64,000 nucleotides of DNA. It comes from an uncultured Eudoraea sp. Its GTDB lineage: Bacteria; Bacteroidota; Bacteroidia; Flavobacteriales; Flavobacteriaceae. The DNA lies in assembly GCF_947490415.1 (NCBI RefSeq), contig NZ_CANLGX010000001.1, positions 744,001-808,000 on the forward strand, in the 5' to 3' direction. Made by a program: the position numbers and the translations under genes. The stretch's first letter is position 1. Every line of letters starts with the position of its first letter. The notes below the pieces were generated by a model, which was given only the letters and a program-made list of their open reading frames with translations, did no database searches and was not told the origin of the DNA. Below, piece by piece: positions 32,648 to 40,956 of the stretch.

Positions 32648-33028
32648 ATGAAAGCGCTCAAGAAATGGTTCAAAATTATTGCACTGTTCTTTACGGCATT
32701 GATCCTTTTTCAAAGTTGTGCTACGTATAAAACTCCCACGACTCTGGCGCAAGCCGCTGAACAACAAAAAGAGGTAAAAATTATTACCTCAACTGATGAT
32801 GCCATTAAATATAAATACATTGTACATGAAGATGGGCAGTTTTATGGTGTAAAGGTTGACTATGATACAAGAGAGAATGTAAAATTTCCAATTAATACTG
32901 ATGAAGTGTATGAAGTGCTTCTAAAAACAGGAGGATTACCTACATGGGCATGGATTGTTATAGGGGGAGTTGTTGTAATAGGTATTGTAGCGTTGATCAC
33001 TGTAAATACTATGTCTCTTAGCATTTAG
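32648..33028 (+). CDS. Lipoprotein with C-terminal membrane segment, paralog of 5046
   Basis: A 126-residue lipoprotein: MKALKKWFKIIALFFTALIL then FQSC. The body ATYKTPTTLAQAAEQQKEVK and YKYIVHEDGQFYGVK aligns along its full length with the 5046-5411 protein; the difference is mainly in the loop DYDTRENVKFP and the tail TWAWIVIGGVVVIGIVALIT, another hydrophobic helix. Its ATG start helps fix the GTG start of the paralog. The two copies sit in separate island segments (before and after the 32200 relic), consistent with repeated acquisition of related elements. Function unknown. Confidence 0.65.
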   Translation: MKALKKWFKIIALFFTALILFQSCATYKTPTTLAQAAEQQKEVKIITSTDDAIKYKYIVHEDGQFYGVKVDYDTRENVKFPINTDEVYEVLLKTGGLPTWAWIVIGGVVVIGIVALITVNTMSLSI

Positions 33029-33199
33029 TAAAGTTATTTAAAATCCTTAAATTTGAAGTGGTATCAGGAACGCAAATAAGCGTACCAACCGAGCACAAAA
33101 GCCACGGTGGTTCAGAATACGGACAGTTCAGTCAAAATAAATGATTATTCACCGTTTATTATTCCCTTCCTGATGCATTAACTTTTAAAATAATGTATT

Positions 33200-33367
33200 A
33201 TGAAACATGTATTTATTTCTCGTGAAGGTGACAAAGCACAATTTGTAAAGAATTTTGAAAGCCTTCAAAAATTATCTAATGAAGATCTAATAGAAAAGTA
33301 TAACAAAGCTGTTGATTCAGGTATTGTTGGAGTCCATAGAGCTTTTAACAAGAGAAGAAACAGCTGA
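33200..33367 (+). pseudogene. 5' fragment of the small protein used in the 30351 chimera
   Basis: MKHVFISREGDKAQFVKNFE, then SLQKLSNEDLIEKYNKAVDS and GIVGVH, is followed by RAFNKRRNS and a stop from a foreign sequence. The break at GTCCAT joins it to the helix-turn-helix gene. The missing 3' half (AQALHLLALRKVF...) is at 30590-30728. Confidence 0.6.
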
Positions 33368-33506
33368 ATATCTTAAAATATCCCTTTCAACTCTATGGCA
33401 TTGGTCTAAGAAAGGGATATTACCTTCTTATGGAATTGGGAATAGGGTGTATTACAAGAGAATCGAAATTGAAGAAGCTTTAATTAAACTTACACCTCGT
33501 TGCTGA
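33312..33506 (+). pseudogene. Excisionase-like helix-turn-helix protein, 5' truncated
   Basis: The frame reads ELLTREETAEYLKISLSTLW, then HWSKKGILPSYGIGNRVYYK and RIEIEEALIKL, a typical helix-turn-helix excisionase domain (about 50 residues) as used by Bacteroidota mobile elements. The residues before ELLT come from the small-protein fragment at 33200 in another frame, so its native N-terminus is lost. It may still be translated from the TTG at 33312 as a 64-residue protein. Together with the recombinase it suggests the remains of an integrative element's control module. Confidence 0.6.
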
Positions 33507-33616
33507 ATAGCTAGTTTGTCGGACTAATAATATGGGATATAGGATGAAGACTTTTGCGAATCCGATTCCACCCTGGGATTGGAGGAGAGGTGTGAGAGTA
33601 TAAAAATGTGAATGTT

Positions 33617-34681
33617 TTACTCTATTTTTTTCGCCATTGCCCTGTTTCCATTTATCTCTCTCATATCCAAAATCGTGATCAGACCCAAAACCTTCCCATT
33701 CTCGCCACTTACAACCCTACATATACCCACATTATCCGTTCCTGGTCTATCCTTACTATAGAATAACACATGGGTATTGTCGTATGGATGAATATCCCAT
33801 TCTTCCACAAGTGAATCTTTCACGAATAATTTAAATTTCAATTCATTTTCACCTTGAATAGCCCACTTATTTTCCTCATTGTCATATTTATATACACCTT
33901 TAATATTGTCATATTTTGTAATGTCTTTAAGTAAGAAGGTGTCTTTTTTTATGGTCAGCATCTCTGCAATCCTATTATAGAGATTCAATGCTTTTGTTCT
34001 AAACCAAATTATTCCGTTTAAATGCCCTCCCTCTCTACTCCTAACCTCAGCAAGTTTATTTAAATAGATTGGATCCGTTAAAGCATACTCGATTATTTTA
34101 TCCTTATTTTCATCGGTATATCCCCAGCTTTTTACATAGTTGGACCACCAGGGTTGCTCATTTGCGATTCTATCTCTCCAATCAAGATGGGCGTCATTGA
34201 TCATTCGATCATCTTGGTCCGTATTATACTTTCTTGTGCCATATAAGTCTTTTAGTTCTGAAAACAGCGAATCCTGTAATTCGGTGAGATTATTTTTTTC
34301 TGCAATCAGGGCATCAAAGTCTTCATCCATAAGCCCCGTTCTATACCATTCAAAGGCAAAAAGAAATAACTTCGGATTCGTTTCATAGTCCTCGGGTCCA
34401 ACCTTTCTGTTAAGTACTTTGAAATAAAGAGAATCTTTTGCAAGATTGAGGTCTATCAATCTATCTATATTTTTGATATTCTGCACTAGCTCGTCACTAA
34501 CCTCCTTGAAAAGTTGCTTAGTGTTATCAGCCGCGATTCGTTCATCATTCCAATTATCCACCTGGATGGCTATCAATATCCCGATCACTAAAAGGATAAT
34601 CTCCCCTACAGCATAGAGCAGATACTTGGTAAACCGATTCTCAGTTAAAAGTCGCTGACGGATTTTACGGAAGAAATGAAG
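33617..34681 (-). CDS. DUF6090-type membrane protein, long form, copy 10
   Basis: A 354-residue member, the only copy on the minus strand. The start MLHFFRKIRQRLLTENRFTK is aligned to the family start; eight upstream residues are dropped. Helix: EIILLVIGILIAIQVDNW, with Asp in place of the usual Asn. It pairs with copy 12: both have about 100 extra C-terminal residues forming a beta-rich domain (GVYKYDNEENKWAIQGENEL; VLFYSKDRPGTDNVG) and share KDSLYFKVLNRKV-like and EEQSWFSDY/NEQPWWSNY segments. The added domain may sense a ligand. No recombinase relic precedes it directly. Confidence 0.78.
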   Translation of the reverse strand, partial: LHFFRKIRQRLLTENRFTKYLLYAVGEIILLVIGILIAIQVDNWNDERIAADNTKQLFKEVSDELVQNIKNIDRLIDLNLAKDSLYFKVLNRKVGPEDYETNPKLFLFAFEWYRTGLMDEDFDALIAEKNNLTELQDSLFSELKDLYGTRKYNTDQDDRMINDAHLDWRDRIANEQPWWSNYVKSWGYTDENKDKIIEYALTDPIYLNKLAEVRSREGGHLNGIIWFRTKALNLYNRIAEMLTIKKDTFLLKDITKYDNIKGVYKYDNEENKWAIQGENELKFKLFVKDSLVEEWDIHPYDNTHVLFYSKDRPGTDNVGICRVVSGENGKVLGLITILDMREINGNRAMAKKIE

Positions 34682-34802
34682 CATAACAGTTGGCTTGACC
34701 TTCAAAGGTAGGGGCAGACCAAATCATATCCTATGATAAATGTCAATGGGGAGAGGGGAGGTTGATGGTCTTCCTCGTTCGTTTGACTTTAGCACTTGCC
34801 CT

Positions 34803-34937
34803 TAAGAAGAGCCAAGTTTTCCTGAAATCCGCTCCATCTCTTCACTAACTTTCTTCTGAACTACTTTGCCATAGTACTTCTGGGGAATCTTTATACTCGA
34901 GTGCCCAAGCAGTTCGCCAATAAGTTCCTTTTGGGGC
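34803..34937 (-). pseudogene. Tyrosine recombinase 3' relic R9
   Basis: Reverse reading ELIGELLGHSSIKIPQKYYG, then KVVQKKVSEEMERISGKLGS. Cut upstream of the MEIVSE equivalent; it precedes the 35036 lipoprotein gene rather than a DUF6090 gene. The rest of 34682-35035 has no gene. Confidence 0.65.
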
Positions 34938-35035
34938 ACAACTGTTGTATTGCCATACAAAATACCTGGTTTCACAACAATTTATTCATGTTTCAATAAT
35001 CTCGTCATAGTTTTAAAAAAAATATCCAACCTATT

Positions 35036-36487
35036 ATGAAACATTCCGTAATTAAAATATTGATTCTTGTCTTAGTATTGAGTAGTTGTTCAGATGACGA
35101 CGCAATACAACGTTATAATCTTAACACAACTATTTCCCCTATCGAAGGAGGCTCTGTTTCTCCTTCCTCAGGAACTTTTGATTCTGGTGAGACTTTTACC
35201 CTAATCGCCACCCCATCTGAAAACTATGATTTCATAAATTGGAGCGGTGATGCAACTGGCACAACAAACACAGTGTCTGTTACTATAGATTCCGATAAAA
35301 ATATCACTGCCACGTTTGTTAAGAGAGATACCGATGGTGACGGGGTCGCTGATGACATAGATATCTGCAGCGATACCCCAAGTGGTGAAACTGTGGATGC
35401 CAATGGGTGTTCTTCAACTCAATCTGATACGGATGGTGACGGAGTGACAGATGATATAGATACCTGTAGTAATACCCCTAGTGGTGAAGCGGTAGATACA
35501 AACGGTTGTTCAACTTCGCAGAAAGACACCGATGAAGACGGAGTGACAGATGACTTAGATACTTGTACCGATACCCCTTCTGGTGAATCTGTTGATTCCA
35601 ATGGTTGTTCTGATTCCCAAAAAGACACAGATGGGGATGGAGTAACTGATGATTTGGATATTTGTCCGAGTACCCCTAGTGGTGAAACAGTTGGTACAGA
35701 TGGATGCTCGGATAATGAAAGAGATACAGATGGAGATGGGGTGCCTGACATATTAGATAAATGCCCAGACACTGCAAGTGGTGCAAATGTGGATAGTAAT
35801 GGATGTGCGTCAAATCAAATTCCAAATTATATTCCCACAAATGGCCTGGCAGCCTGGTATCCCTTTAGCGGAAATTCCAATGACCAAAGCGGAAACGCAA
35901 ATGATGGTACCATCAACGGGCCAGTATTAACCAATGATAGGTTCGATAACACAAACGCTGCTTTCGGTTTTGATGGAGTAGATGATTATATTGAAGTGCC
36001 TGATGATGTATCCCTTCGTCCAGATTATATCTCCGTCTCTGTTTGGTTTAAAACTAGTGAAGTATCTATACAATCATTACTTTATAAAACAGACTTGAAT
36101 ACTGCATTTAATGAGCAATATTCCCTTGCCTTAAACTACAATAGTGTAAATCAAATCGACTGTAGTGTTAAAAACGGTAACAATTGTAATAATCCAGGAC
36201 TGGGTTGGCAACGGAATCAAGTAACAGAAGTTGTCAATGATGATATTTGGCATCATCTTGTTTATGTATATGACGGTAATCAGTCTATTATCTATATTGA
36301 TGGAGCAAATATTTCAACTCAAACATTTGCCTCTGGTGTAATTGACAATTGTACGGGAAGTCCATTACTAATCGGTCGCGGCTGGGATGCTTATGAGTTT
36401 AATGGTTCCATCGACGACATAGCAATTTGGAATCGTCCATTGACTCCAGCAGAGGTTACCAACATTTACCAATCAAGTAATAATTAG
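35036..36487 (+). CDS. Thrombospondin type-3 repeat and LamG surface lipoprotein
   Basis: A 483-residue lipoprotein (LILVLVLSSC lipobox). Residues about 26-95 match the bacterial InlB-type B repeat (PSENYDFINWSGDATG; NITATF). Residues about 96-260 hold five thrombospondin type-3 units, each D-T-D-G-D-G-V-x-D-x-x-D-x-C followed by a P/A-SG-x-x-VD-x-NGC step; these bind calcium. The C-terminal about 215 residues are a LamG/concanavalin-like domain (GLAAWYPFSGNSNDQSGNAN; GFDGVDDYIEVPD; IDDIAIWNRPLTPAEV). There is no C-terminal secretion domain, so it is likely held on the surface by the lipid. Probably adhesion or glycan binding. Confidence 0.82.
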   Translation: MKHSVIKILILVLVLSSCSDDDAIQRYNLNTTISPIEGGSVSPSSGTFDSGETFTLIATPSENYDFINWSGDATGTTNTVSVTIDSDKNITATFVKRDTDGDGVADDIDICSDTPSGETVDANGCSSTQSDTDGDGVTDDIDTCSNTPSGEAVDTNGCSTSQKDTDEDGVTDDLDTCTDTPSGESVDSNGCSDSQKDTDGDGVTDDLDICPSTPSGETVGTDGCSDNERDTDGDGVPDILDKCPDTASGANVDSNGCASNQIPNYIPTNGLAAWYPFSGNSNDQSGNANDGTINGPVLTNDRFDNTNAAFGFDGVDDYIEVPDDVSLRPDYISVSVWFKTSEVSIQSLLYKTDLNTAFNEQYSLALNYNSVNQIDCSVKNGNNCNNPGLGWQRNQVTEVVNDDIWHHLVYVYDGNQSIIYIDGANISTQTFASGVIDNCTGSPLLIGRGWDAYEFNGSIDDIAIWNRPLTPAEVTNIYQSSNN

Positions 36488-36510
36488 ATAGCTTTTTGAA
36501 CTTTTTGATT

Positions 36511-36541
36511 AAAGCCTAATGTGGGTTAGACATTAGGCTTT
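36511..36541 (+). terminator. Intrinsic terminator
   Basis: Perfect AAAGCCTAATG/CATTAGGCTTT stem followed by ATTATTTT, just after the LamG lipoprotein gene; it also faces relic R10. Confidence 0.8.
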
Positions 36542-36547
36542 ATTATT

Positions 36548-36766
36548 TTAACTCTGTCTCTGAATTTTTATTTCATTCTTTATTGAATCTGTATTAATAC
36601 ATTTCTTCGCTATCCTCCCCATCTCCTCACTAAGCCTCTTCTGCACAACTTTACCATAATACTCTTGGGTAATTTTAATGCTTGAATGACCTAATAGATC
36701 ACTGACTATCTCCATTGGAACATCATTATAAAGCATTACAGTAGATGCATATGTCTTTCTAGCCAT
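36548..36766 (-). pseudogene. Tyrosine recombinase 3' relic R10 (longest)
   Basis: An open 72-codon reading frame, MARKTYASTVMLYNDVPMEI, then VSDLLGHSSIKITQEYYGKV and VQKRLSEEMGRIAKK, nearly matching the last 70 residues of the intact enzyme, with a different final 15 residues. It begins exactly at the M of the H-M-A-R box and lacks the rest of the catalytic domain, so it is inactive. Confidence 0.75.
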
Positions 36767-36780
36767 ATTTTATAATTCAT

Positions 36781-36788
36781 TACCTTGG
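36781..36788 (+). promoter_or_regulatory. -7 box TACCTTGG of DUF6090 copy 11
   Basis: Lies 31 bases before the ATG at 36812 in the recurrent leader block. Confidence 0.5.
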
Positions 36789-36811
36789 GAGGAACAACCA
36801 ACCGCTAACCA

Positions 36812-37576
36812 ATGATAAAATTCTTTAGAAAAATCAGACAAAAAATGCTGACTGAAAACAAGTTCAGTAAATACCTACTTTATGCCATCGGAGAAATTGT
36901 ACTTGTCGTTATTGGAATTTTGATTGCCCTTCAAATAAATAATTGGAATGAGAAGAGGAAGATTCAAAGTTTGGAATTTCAATTTTTAAACAGACTAAAA
37001 TCAGACCTGGTTATTGATACCACATATTTTAACAGACGCATTCACGACTCTGAGGAACTTGTGCAATCCCATACTAAATTTATTATCGAAATGCATAAAG
37101 AACAGGAAAATTTGAAGGAAGTGCAAGACCTGTTTAAATTGTTTAGAATGAATTCTGAGCTACTAACGACCCAAAACTCCGCTTTTATTGAATTGATTAG
37201 TTCAGGCAAACTGGATGTAATTAGTAATGTAGTTTTAAAAAATGATTTGATCATGTATTATGGCGAAATTGAAAGGGCTGTAAAACATATTCAGGAATTC
37301 AACGAGTTTTCTGTTGAAGTACTTCTTAATATGTATCGAAATACTCCCTATACTGTTAGAGTATTTCCCGAGAACGACTTTTACGTAAGACATGATTTCA
37401 ATTCGCATGGAGAATGGGATTTTATTAATGATCCGTATTCACCCAAATTTCAATCCCTTGAATTAGATGTATCAACTTACATGGCGAAGCATCAGGTTTT
37501 CCTGGGGTATTTTAATGACTTAAAAAACAGATCATCCGACTTGATTGAGGTCATTGAGGAAGAGATAGAGAATTAA
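36812..37576 (+). CDS. DUF6090-type membrane protein, copy 11
   Basis: A 254-residue member with anchor MIKFFRKIRQKMLTENKFSK and helix EIVLVVIGILIALQINNW. Its periplasmic domain clearly pairs with copy 13 (38923): LNRLKSDLVIDTTYFNRRIH against LSRLREDLKVDNAYFKMRID, and FIELISSGKLDVISNVVLKN against YSEMLNAGKMDLITDPELKS, followed in both by YY.E.E.A..HI.EFN. The two copies are about 2 kb apart with the long-form copy 12 between them, so this looks like local duplication followed by divergence. No attC-like site follows. Confidence 0.8.
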   Translation: MIKFFRKIRQKMLTENKFSKYLLYAIGEIVLVVIGILIALQINNWNEKRKIQSLEFQFLNRLKSDLVIDTTYFNRRIHDSEELVQSHTKFIIEMHKEQENLKEVQDLFKLFRMNSELLTTQNSAFIELISSGKLDVISNVVLKNDLIMYYGEIERAVKHIQEFNEFSVEVLLNMYRNTPYTVRVFPENDFYVRHDFNSHGEWDFINDPYSPKFQSLELDVSTYMAKHQVFLGYFNDLKNRSSDLIEVIEEEIEN

Positions 37577-37645
37577 TTAAAATGGAATTCTATACATAGT
37601 AAATATGCCTGTCAATAAATAATATTAGCCATCTAATAAATATAA

Positions 37646-38695
37646 ATGATCAACTTCTTTAGAAAAATCCGTAGGAAACTTGCCGACGATAACAAACCTT
37701 TAAAATACATGAGGTATGCTATTGGGGAAATTGTGTTGGTGGTCATTGGAATATTGATTGCTTTACAAATCAATAATTGGAATGAGGAGCAGAAACGGGA
37801 ATTAGTGACAATGGGGTTAATGACTCAGGCACGTAAAGAATTGCTACAAAATATTAAGCGTACGGACATAGTTCTGGATTATTATTTCGAAAGAGATTCC
37901 CTCATTTACAAAGTCATAAAGAAGAAAGTCACTTCTGAGGATTATGAAAATAATCAGTTATACAAGGGATTGCCTTGGGATTACACATTTGCGGATATAG
38001 TGGCTGATGACTTTTTAAATCTACTTGAGAATGGCAAAATTATTTCATCTGATCAGGATTCTTTACTAATAAGGTTGAAGGAGCTCTATTCCATAGACAA
38101 ATTGTCAATTGATAAATTTGAATCCTACACAGCAGATATTGCCAATGCTTTCAAAGATAAAATAAAAGAAGAGCAAAGTTGGTTCTCTGACTATAGAGCT
38201 GAGTTAATAACAGAGGAAATGATAGAATTTTTCCTCAATGAACCTTATTATTTAAATGCAGTTTATGATGTATCAAAAATAAGTTACGAATTACATTTAT
38301 ACAGAATCTCATCATTTAGATACAAAGCAGGTGAAATCTATCAGGCTATATCAGATTTTTTGGGATTGGAAGAAAATCCAATTGTAAAGAGAGATCTTAA
38401 TGATTTCAATCATTATTTAGGGCATTATCAATATCAACATTCAGAGTTGGGAAATATTACTATGGATATTGTTAGGGGTAGTGAAAATAATTTGATTCAA
38501 CATGTTTATCAAAATGACTCTCTCATTCGTACTTCAACCATTTACCCGTATTCAAAAACGCATTTTATTCGTTCAGGATATGTTCCACCATGGCAGTTAG
38601 TTATTGGCAAGACCAATGAAATAGAGGGAGTAATAATGGTTGGTATTTATGGTAATGGAGCTCAAGAAAGACCCTATTTTAATAAAATAGATTAA
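37646..38695 (+). CDS. DUF6090-type membrane protein, long form, copy 12
   Basis: A 349-residue member with anchor MINFFRKIRRKLADDNKPLK (as in copy 7) and helix EIVLVVIGILIALQINNW. Like copy 10 it carries a C-terminal beta-rich extension of about 100 residues (HYLGHYQYQHSELGNITMDI; HFIRSGYVPPWQLVIG). The pairing of a copy 7-like anchor with a copy 10-like body is what module exchange would produce. It lies 69 bases after copy 11 without a recombinase relic or terminator between them, so the two may be co-transcribed. Confidence 0.78.
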   Translation: MINFFRKIRRKLADDNKPLKYMRYAIGEIVLVVIGILIALQINNWNEEQKRELVTMGLMTQARKELLQNIKRTDIVLDYYFERDSLIYKVIKKKVTSEDYENNQLYKGLPWDYTFADIVADDFLNLLENGKIISSDQDSLLIRLKELYSIDKLSIDKFESYTADIANAFKDKIKEEQSWFSDYRAELITEEMIEFFLNEPYYLNAVYDVSKISYELHLYRISSFRYKAGEIYQAISDFLGLEENPIVKRDLNDFNHYLGHYQYQHSELGNITMDIVRGSENNLIQHVYQNDSLIRTSTIYPYSKTHFIRSGYVPPWQLVIGKTNEIEGVIMVGIYGNGAQERPYFNKID

Positions 38696-38763
38696 AGTCA
38701 TGCTCCGCTTCTTTCTCCAAATTACTGCCTCTGACTACCAGTACAAAATAAGGATATCCTAAG

Positions 38764-38868
38764 GTTATTTGAGCTTCTTTGAAATACGTTTCATCTCTTC
38801 ACTGACCCTTTTCTGTACAATCTTTCCATAATATTCCTGAGTGATCTTAATGCCAGAACACGCTAACA
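38764..38868 (-). pseudogene. Tyrosine recombinase 3' relic R11
   Basis: Reverse reading ...IKITQEYYGKIVQKRVSEEM, then KRISKKLK. Cut at the GHSS region, followed by ACATTTCTTTCC and the TAAATTAG leader, as in R5 and R6. Confidence 0.65.
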
Positions 38869-38893
38869 TTTCTTTCCAAACCAATTATTTAAG

Positions 38894-38901
38894 TAAATTA
38901 G
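38894..38901 (+). promoter_or_regulatory. -7-like box TAAATTAG of DUF6090 copy 13
   Basis: Lies 29 bases before the ATG at 38923; second leader type. Confidence 0.45.
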
Positions 38902-38922
38902 TAGGAACAACCACTGCCGCAC

Positions 38923-39681
38923 ATGATCAACTTCTTTAGAAAAATTAGACAACAATTACTTACTGAAAATAAATTCAGTAAATACATGCTTTATGCCATG
39001 GGTGAGATCGTGTTGGTGGTCATTGGGATATTGATCGCTCTGCAGGTCAATAACTGGAATGAAGGAAGGCAGGAGCGTGTCGACGAATTGAAATATTTGT
39101 CAAGACTACGTGAAGACCTAAAAGTTGATAATGCCTATTTCAAAATGCGCATAGATGAAGCCAATCGATATACTGATGCTTGTATAGAATTCCGAGATAA
39201 GCTTTTTGTAAAGCAACAATCCCTGGAGGAGGCAATAGCTCTCTGGGATATATTTCGGGTTTTTAACGAATCAGAAATGTTGACCATACAAAATTCAACA
39301 TACTCCGAAATGCTCAACGCGGGTAAAATGGATTTAATTACAGATCCCGAATTGAAATCATTAATTATAAAGTATTACAGAGAGTGCGAAGAGGCTTCCA
39401 ACCATATTACCGAATTTAATGCCTACACAGTAGACGTGTTAAATGTTATGCATCATAATGCCCCCAATGCTTATGAAATGGAGATATTATCGGAGAAGAC
39501 CGACGTAGGGTTTGAAGAACTGTTTGGATACCTAAACGACCCTACTTCGGATGCTTTTGGAATAATTTTATATGCCTCGGGCATCTATTTGACAAAACAT
39601 GCAGTATTCCGTGATAGGTATTTCGAGGAATTGGAAAAGCTTTCTACAGACTTAATAATCCGCCTTGAAAAGATGGAGTAA
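38923..39681 (+). CDS. DUF6090-type membrane protein, copy 13
   Basis: A 252-residue member. The anchor is MINFFRKIRQQLLTENKFSK and the helix EIVLVVIGILIALQVNNW; an unusual Met precedes GEIV (AMGEIV for AIGEIV). The body pairs with copy 11 but looks richer in Glu/Cys (CIEFRDKLF and YYRECEEASNH). It converges on the intact recombinase gene with 60 bases between stop codons, the same relative order (DUF6090 upstream, recombinase in reverse) from which the relic-plus-gene units could have been produced. Confidence 0.8.
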   Translation: MINFFRKIRQQLLTENKFSKYMLYAMGEIVLVVIGILIALQVNNWNEGRQERVDELKYLSRLREDLKVDNAYFKMRIDEANRYTDACIEFRDKLFVKQQSLEEAIALWDIFRVFNESEMLTIQNSTYSEMLNAGKMDLITDPELKSLIIKYYRECEEASNHITEFNAYTVDVLNVMHHNAPNAYEMEILSEKTDVGFEELFGYLNDPTSDAFGIILYASGIYLTKHAVFRDRYFEELEKLSTDLIIRLEKME

Positions 39682-39741
39682 TTCGTAATGTAAGTTCAAC
39701 CAATGATCTGCTTCTTCCGCTAAATCCCTTAAATAGTTTTC

Positions 39742-40956
39742 TCACTTTTGAATCTTGCTAGCTATCCTCCTCATCTCCTCACTAATCCTCTTTTGAACAA
39801 TCTTTCCGTAATACTGCTGGGTAATCTTAATGCTAGAATGCCCTAACAACTCACTCACTATTTCCATAGGAACATCATTATAAAGGAGCACAGTTGAGGC
39901 AAATGTCTTTCTTGCCATGTGGTGGCTAATGGCTTTATTAATGCCTACAATTTCTGCTATTTCCTTTAGATAGGAATTGATCTTTTGATTGCTGAATTTA
40001 GGAAGTGCCAAGTTGCCAACTTCTTTGTAATAATCTACTATGGCCTTTGCCTTGGGCAATAAGGGTACAGATATCATCTTGCCTGTTTTCTGCCTTTTCA
40101 TTTGGATCCATTCATTCCCATCAAAACCTTTAATGATATGCTCCTTTTTTAGATTTGCCATTTCGTTGTATGCCAAGCCCGTATAACAACAAAATATAAA
40201 TAGGTCTTTGACCAGCTGTAGCCTTGGTTGCGAAAAATGATGCTTTTCAAGCTTTTCTAGCTCGTCCTTGGTAAGGAAAACAACGGTTTTTCTGACCCTT
40301 CCTGGTTTGTGTAATACAAATGGGTCCTTTTCCAGGTATCCCTCGCCTAGAGCCTCCTTAATGGGTTTCCTGAAGCGCTGGATGCACTTATTTATGGTTA
40401 CCTGGCTTTGGTTCCTTTCTATTTTTAAATAATATTCAAAATCATGTAGGAACTGGAGCTTTAGTTTACTCAAAGGAAAGTCATGTTTGCAATATTTCCA
40501 TTTAATGAAATCTTGTACTTGAGAGTAGGCATAGTTAAACTTCTTCCATGTGGCTAGCTGAATATCTATCCCAATTAGTTTTTTCTTCTTGTCCAAAAAT
40601 TCCTTGAAATATTCAATTGTTCCAACATCCTTAGCAGTTGGTTTTCCAATGTAGTTGTTAAAAATATCCTCAACTGAAAATTCATCGCCCGCTAATTGTA
40701 ACTGTAAATATGTTCTGCTTATCTCGGCAGTTATAATTTCTAACTGCCGGTTAATCTGACTTCCTCTATTCGATATAGAGATAGCCTTTTGTTGTTTGGA
40801 GTTCCATTCCTTTGGATTAATAAATAAACCTGTTGCAAAAGGTTTTCTTATACCATTTAGGGTTAATCTACATGAAATAGGGCATAAGCCCCTTTTATTC
40901 GTTTTTGCAATACTGATTACATAACGAATGGATAATTTTTGCTTACTCATAACCAA
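39742..40956 (-). CDS. Tyrosine recombinase/integrase, intact
   Basis: A 404-residue site-specific integrase of the Bacteroidota type: an arm-binding N-terminus (ISIAKTNKRGLCPISCRLTL), a core-binding SAM-like domain (residues about 110-205) and a catalytic domain (about 215-400). Catalytic features: Lys in QKTGKMISVPL, HxxR in HHMARKTFAS, the second His in LLGHSSIKIT, and the nucleophile Tyr in QQYYGKI. Box I reads TGLAYNEMANL, so the usual Arg of TGLR is Ala, as in the CTnDOT-type integrases. It is not an integron integrase (no additional IntI patch recognised). It faces the tRNA target 218 bases upstream. Confidence 0.9.
   Translation of the reverse strand: MVMSKQKLSIRYVISIAKTNKRGLCPISCRLTLNGIRKPFATGLFINPKEWNSKQQKAISISNRGSQINRQLEIITAEISRTYLQLQLAGDEFSVEDIFNNYIGKPTAKDVGTIEYFKEFLDKKKKLIGIDIQLATWKKFNYAYSQVQDFIKWKYCKHDFPLSKLKLQFLHDFEYYLKIERNQSQVTINKCIQRFRKPIKEALGEGYLEKDPFVLHKPGRVRKTVVFLTKDELEKLEKHHFSQPRLQLVKDLFIFCCYTGLAYNEMANLKKEHIIKGFDGNEWIQMKRQKTGKMISVPLLPKAKAIVDYYKEVGNLALPKFSNQKINSYLKEIAEIVGINKAISHHMARKTFASTVLLYNDVPMEIVSELLGHSSIKITQQYYGKIVQKRISEEMRRIASKIQK

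Noticed and set aside
35419-35772. 117-residue minus frame over the thrombospondin repeats
   Set aside because: Antisense shadow of a repetitive coding region; its Ser/Pro repeats are the complement of the Asp/Gly repeats.
7180-39681. Diversity-generating retroelement behind the variable DUF6090 bodies
   Set aside because: No reverse transcriptase and no template/variable repeat pair were found; variation covers the whole periplasmic part, not a short C-terminal stretch.
7180-39681. Invertible promoter (phase variation) at the shared DUF6090 leaders
   Set aside because: Leaders are all in the direction of their genes and are not flanked by inverted repeats.
39742-40956. Recombinase as the integron integrase of the array
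   Set aside because: Domain layout and motifs are those of Bacteroidota tRNA-targeting integrases; no IntI-specific segment is recognised and it lies far from the attC-like sites.
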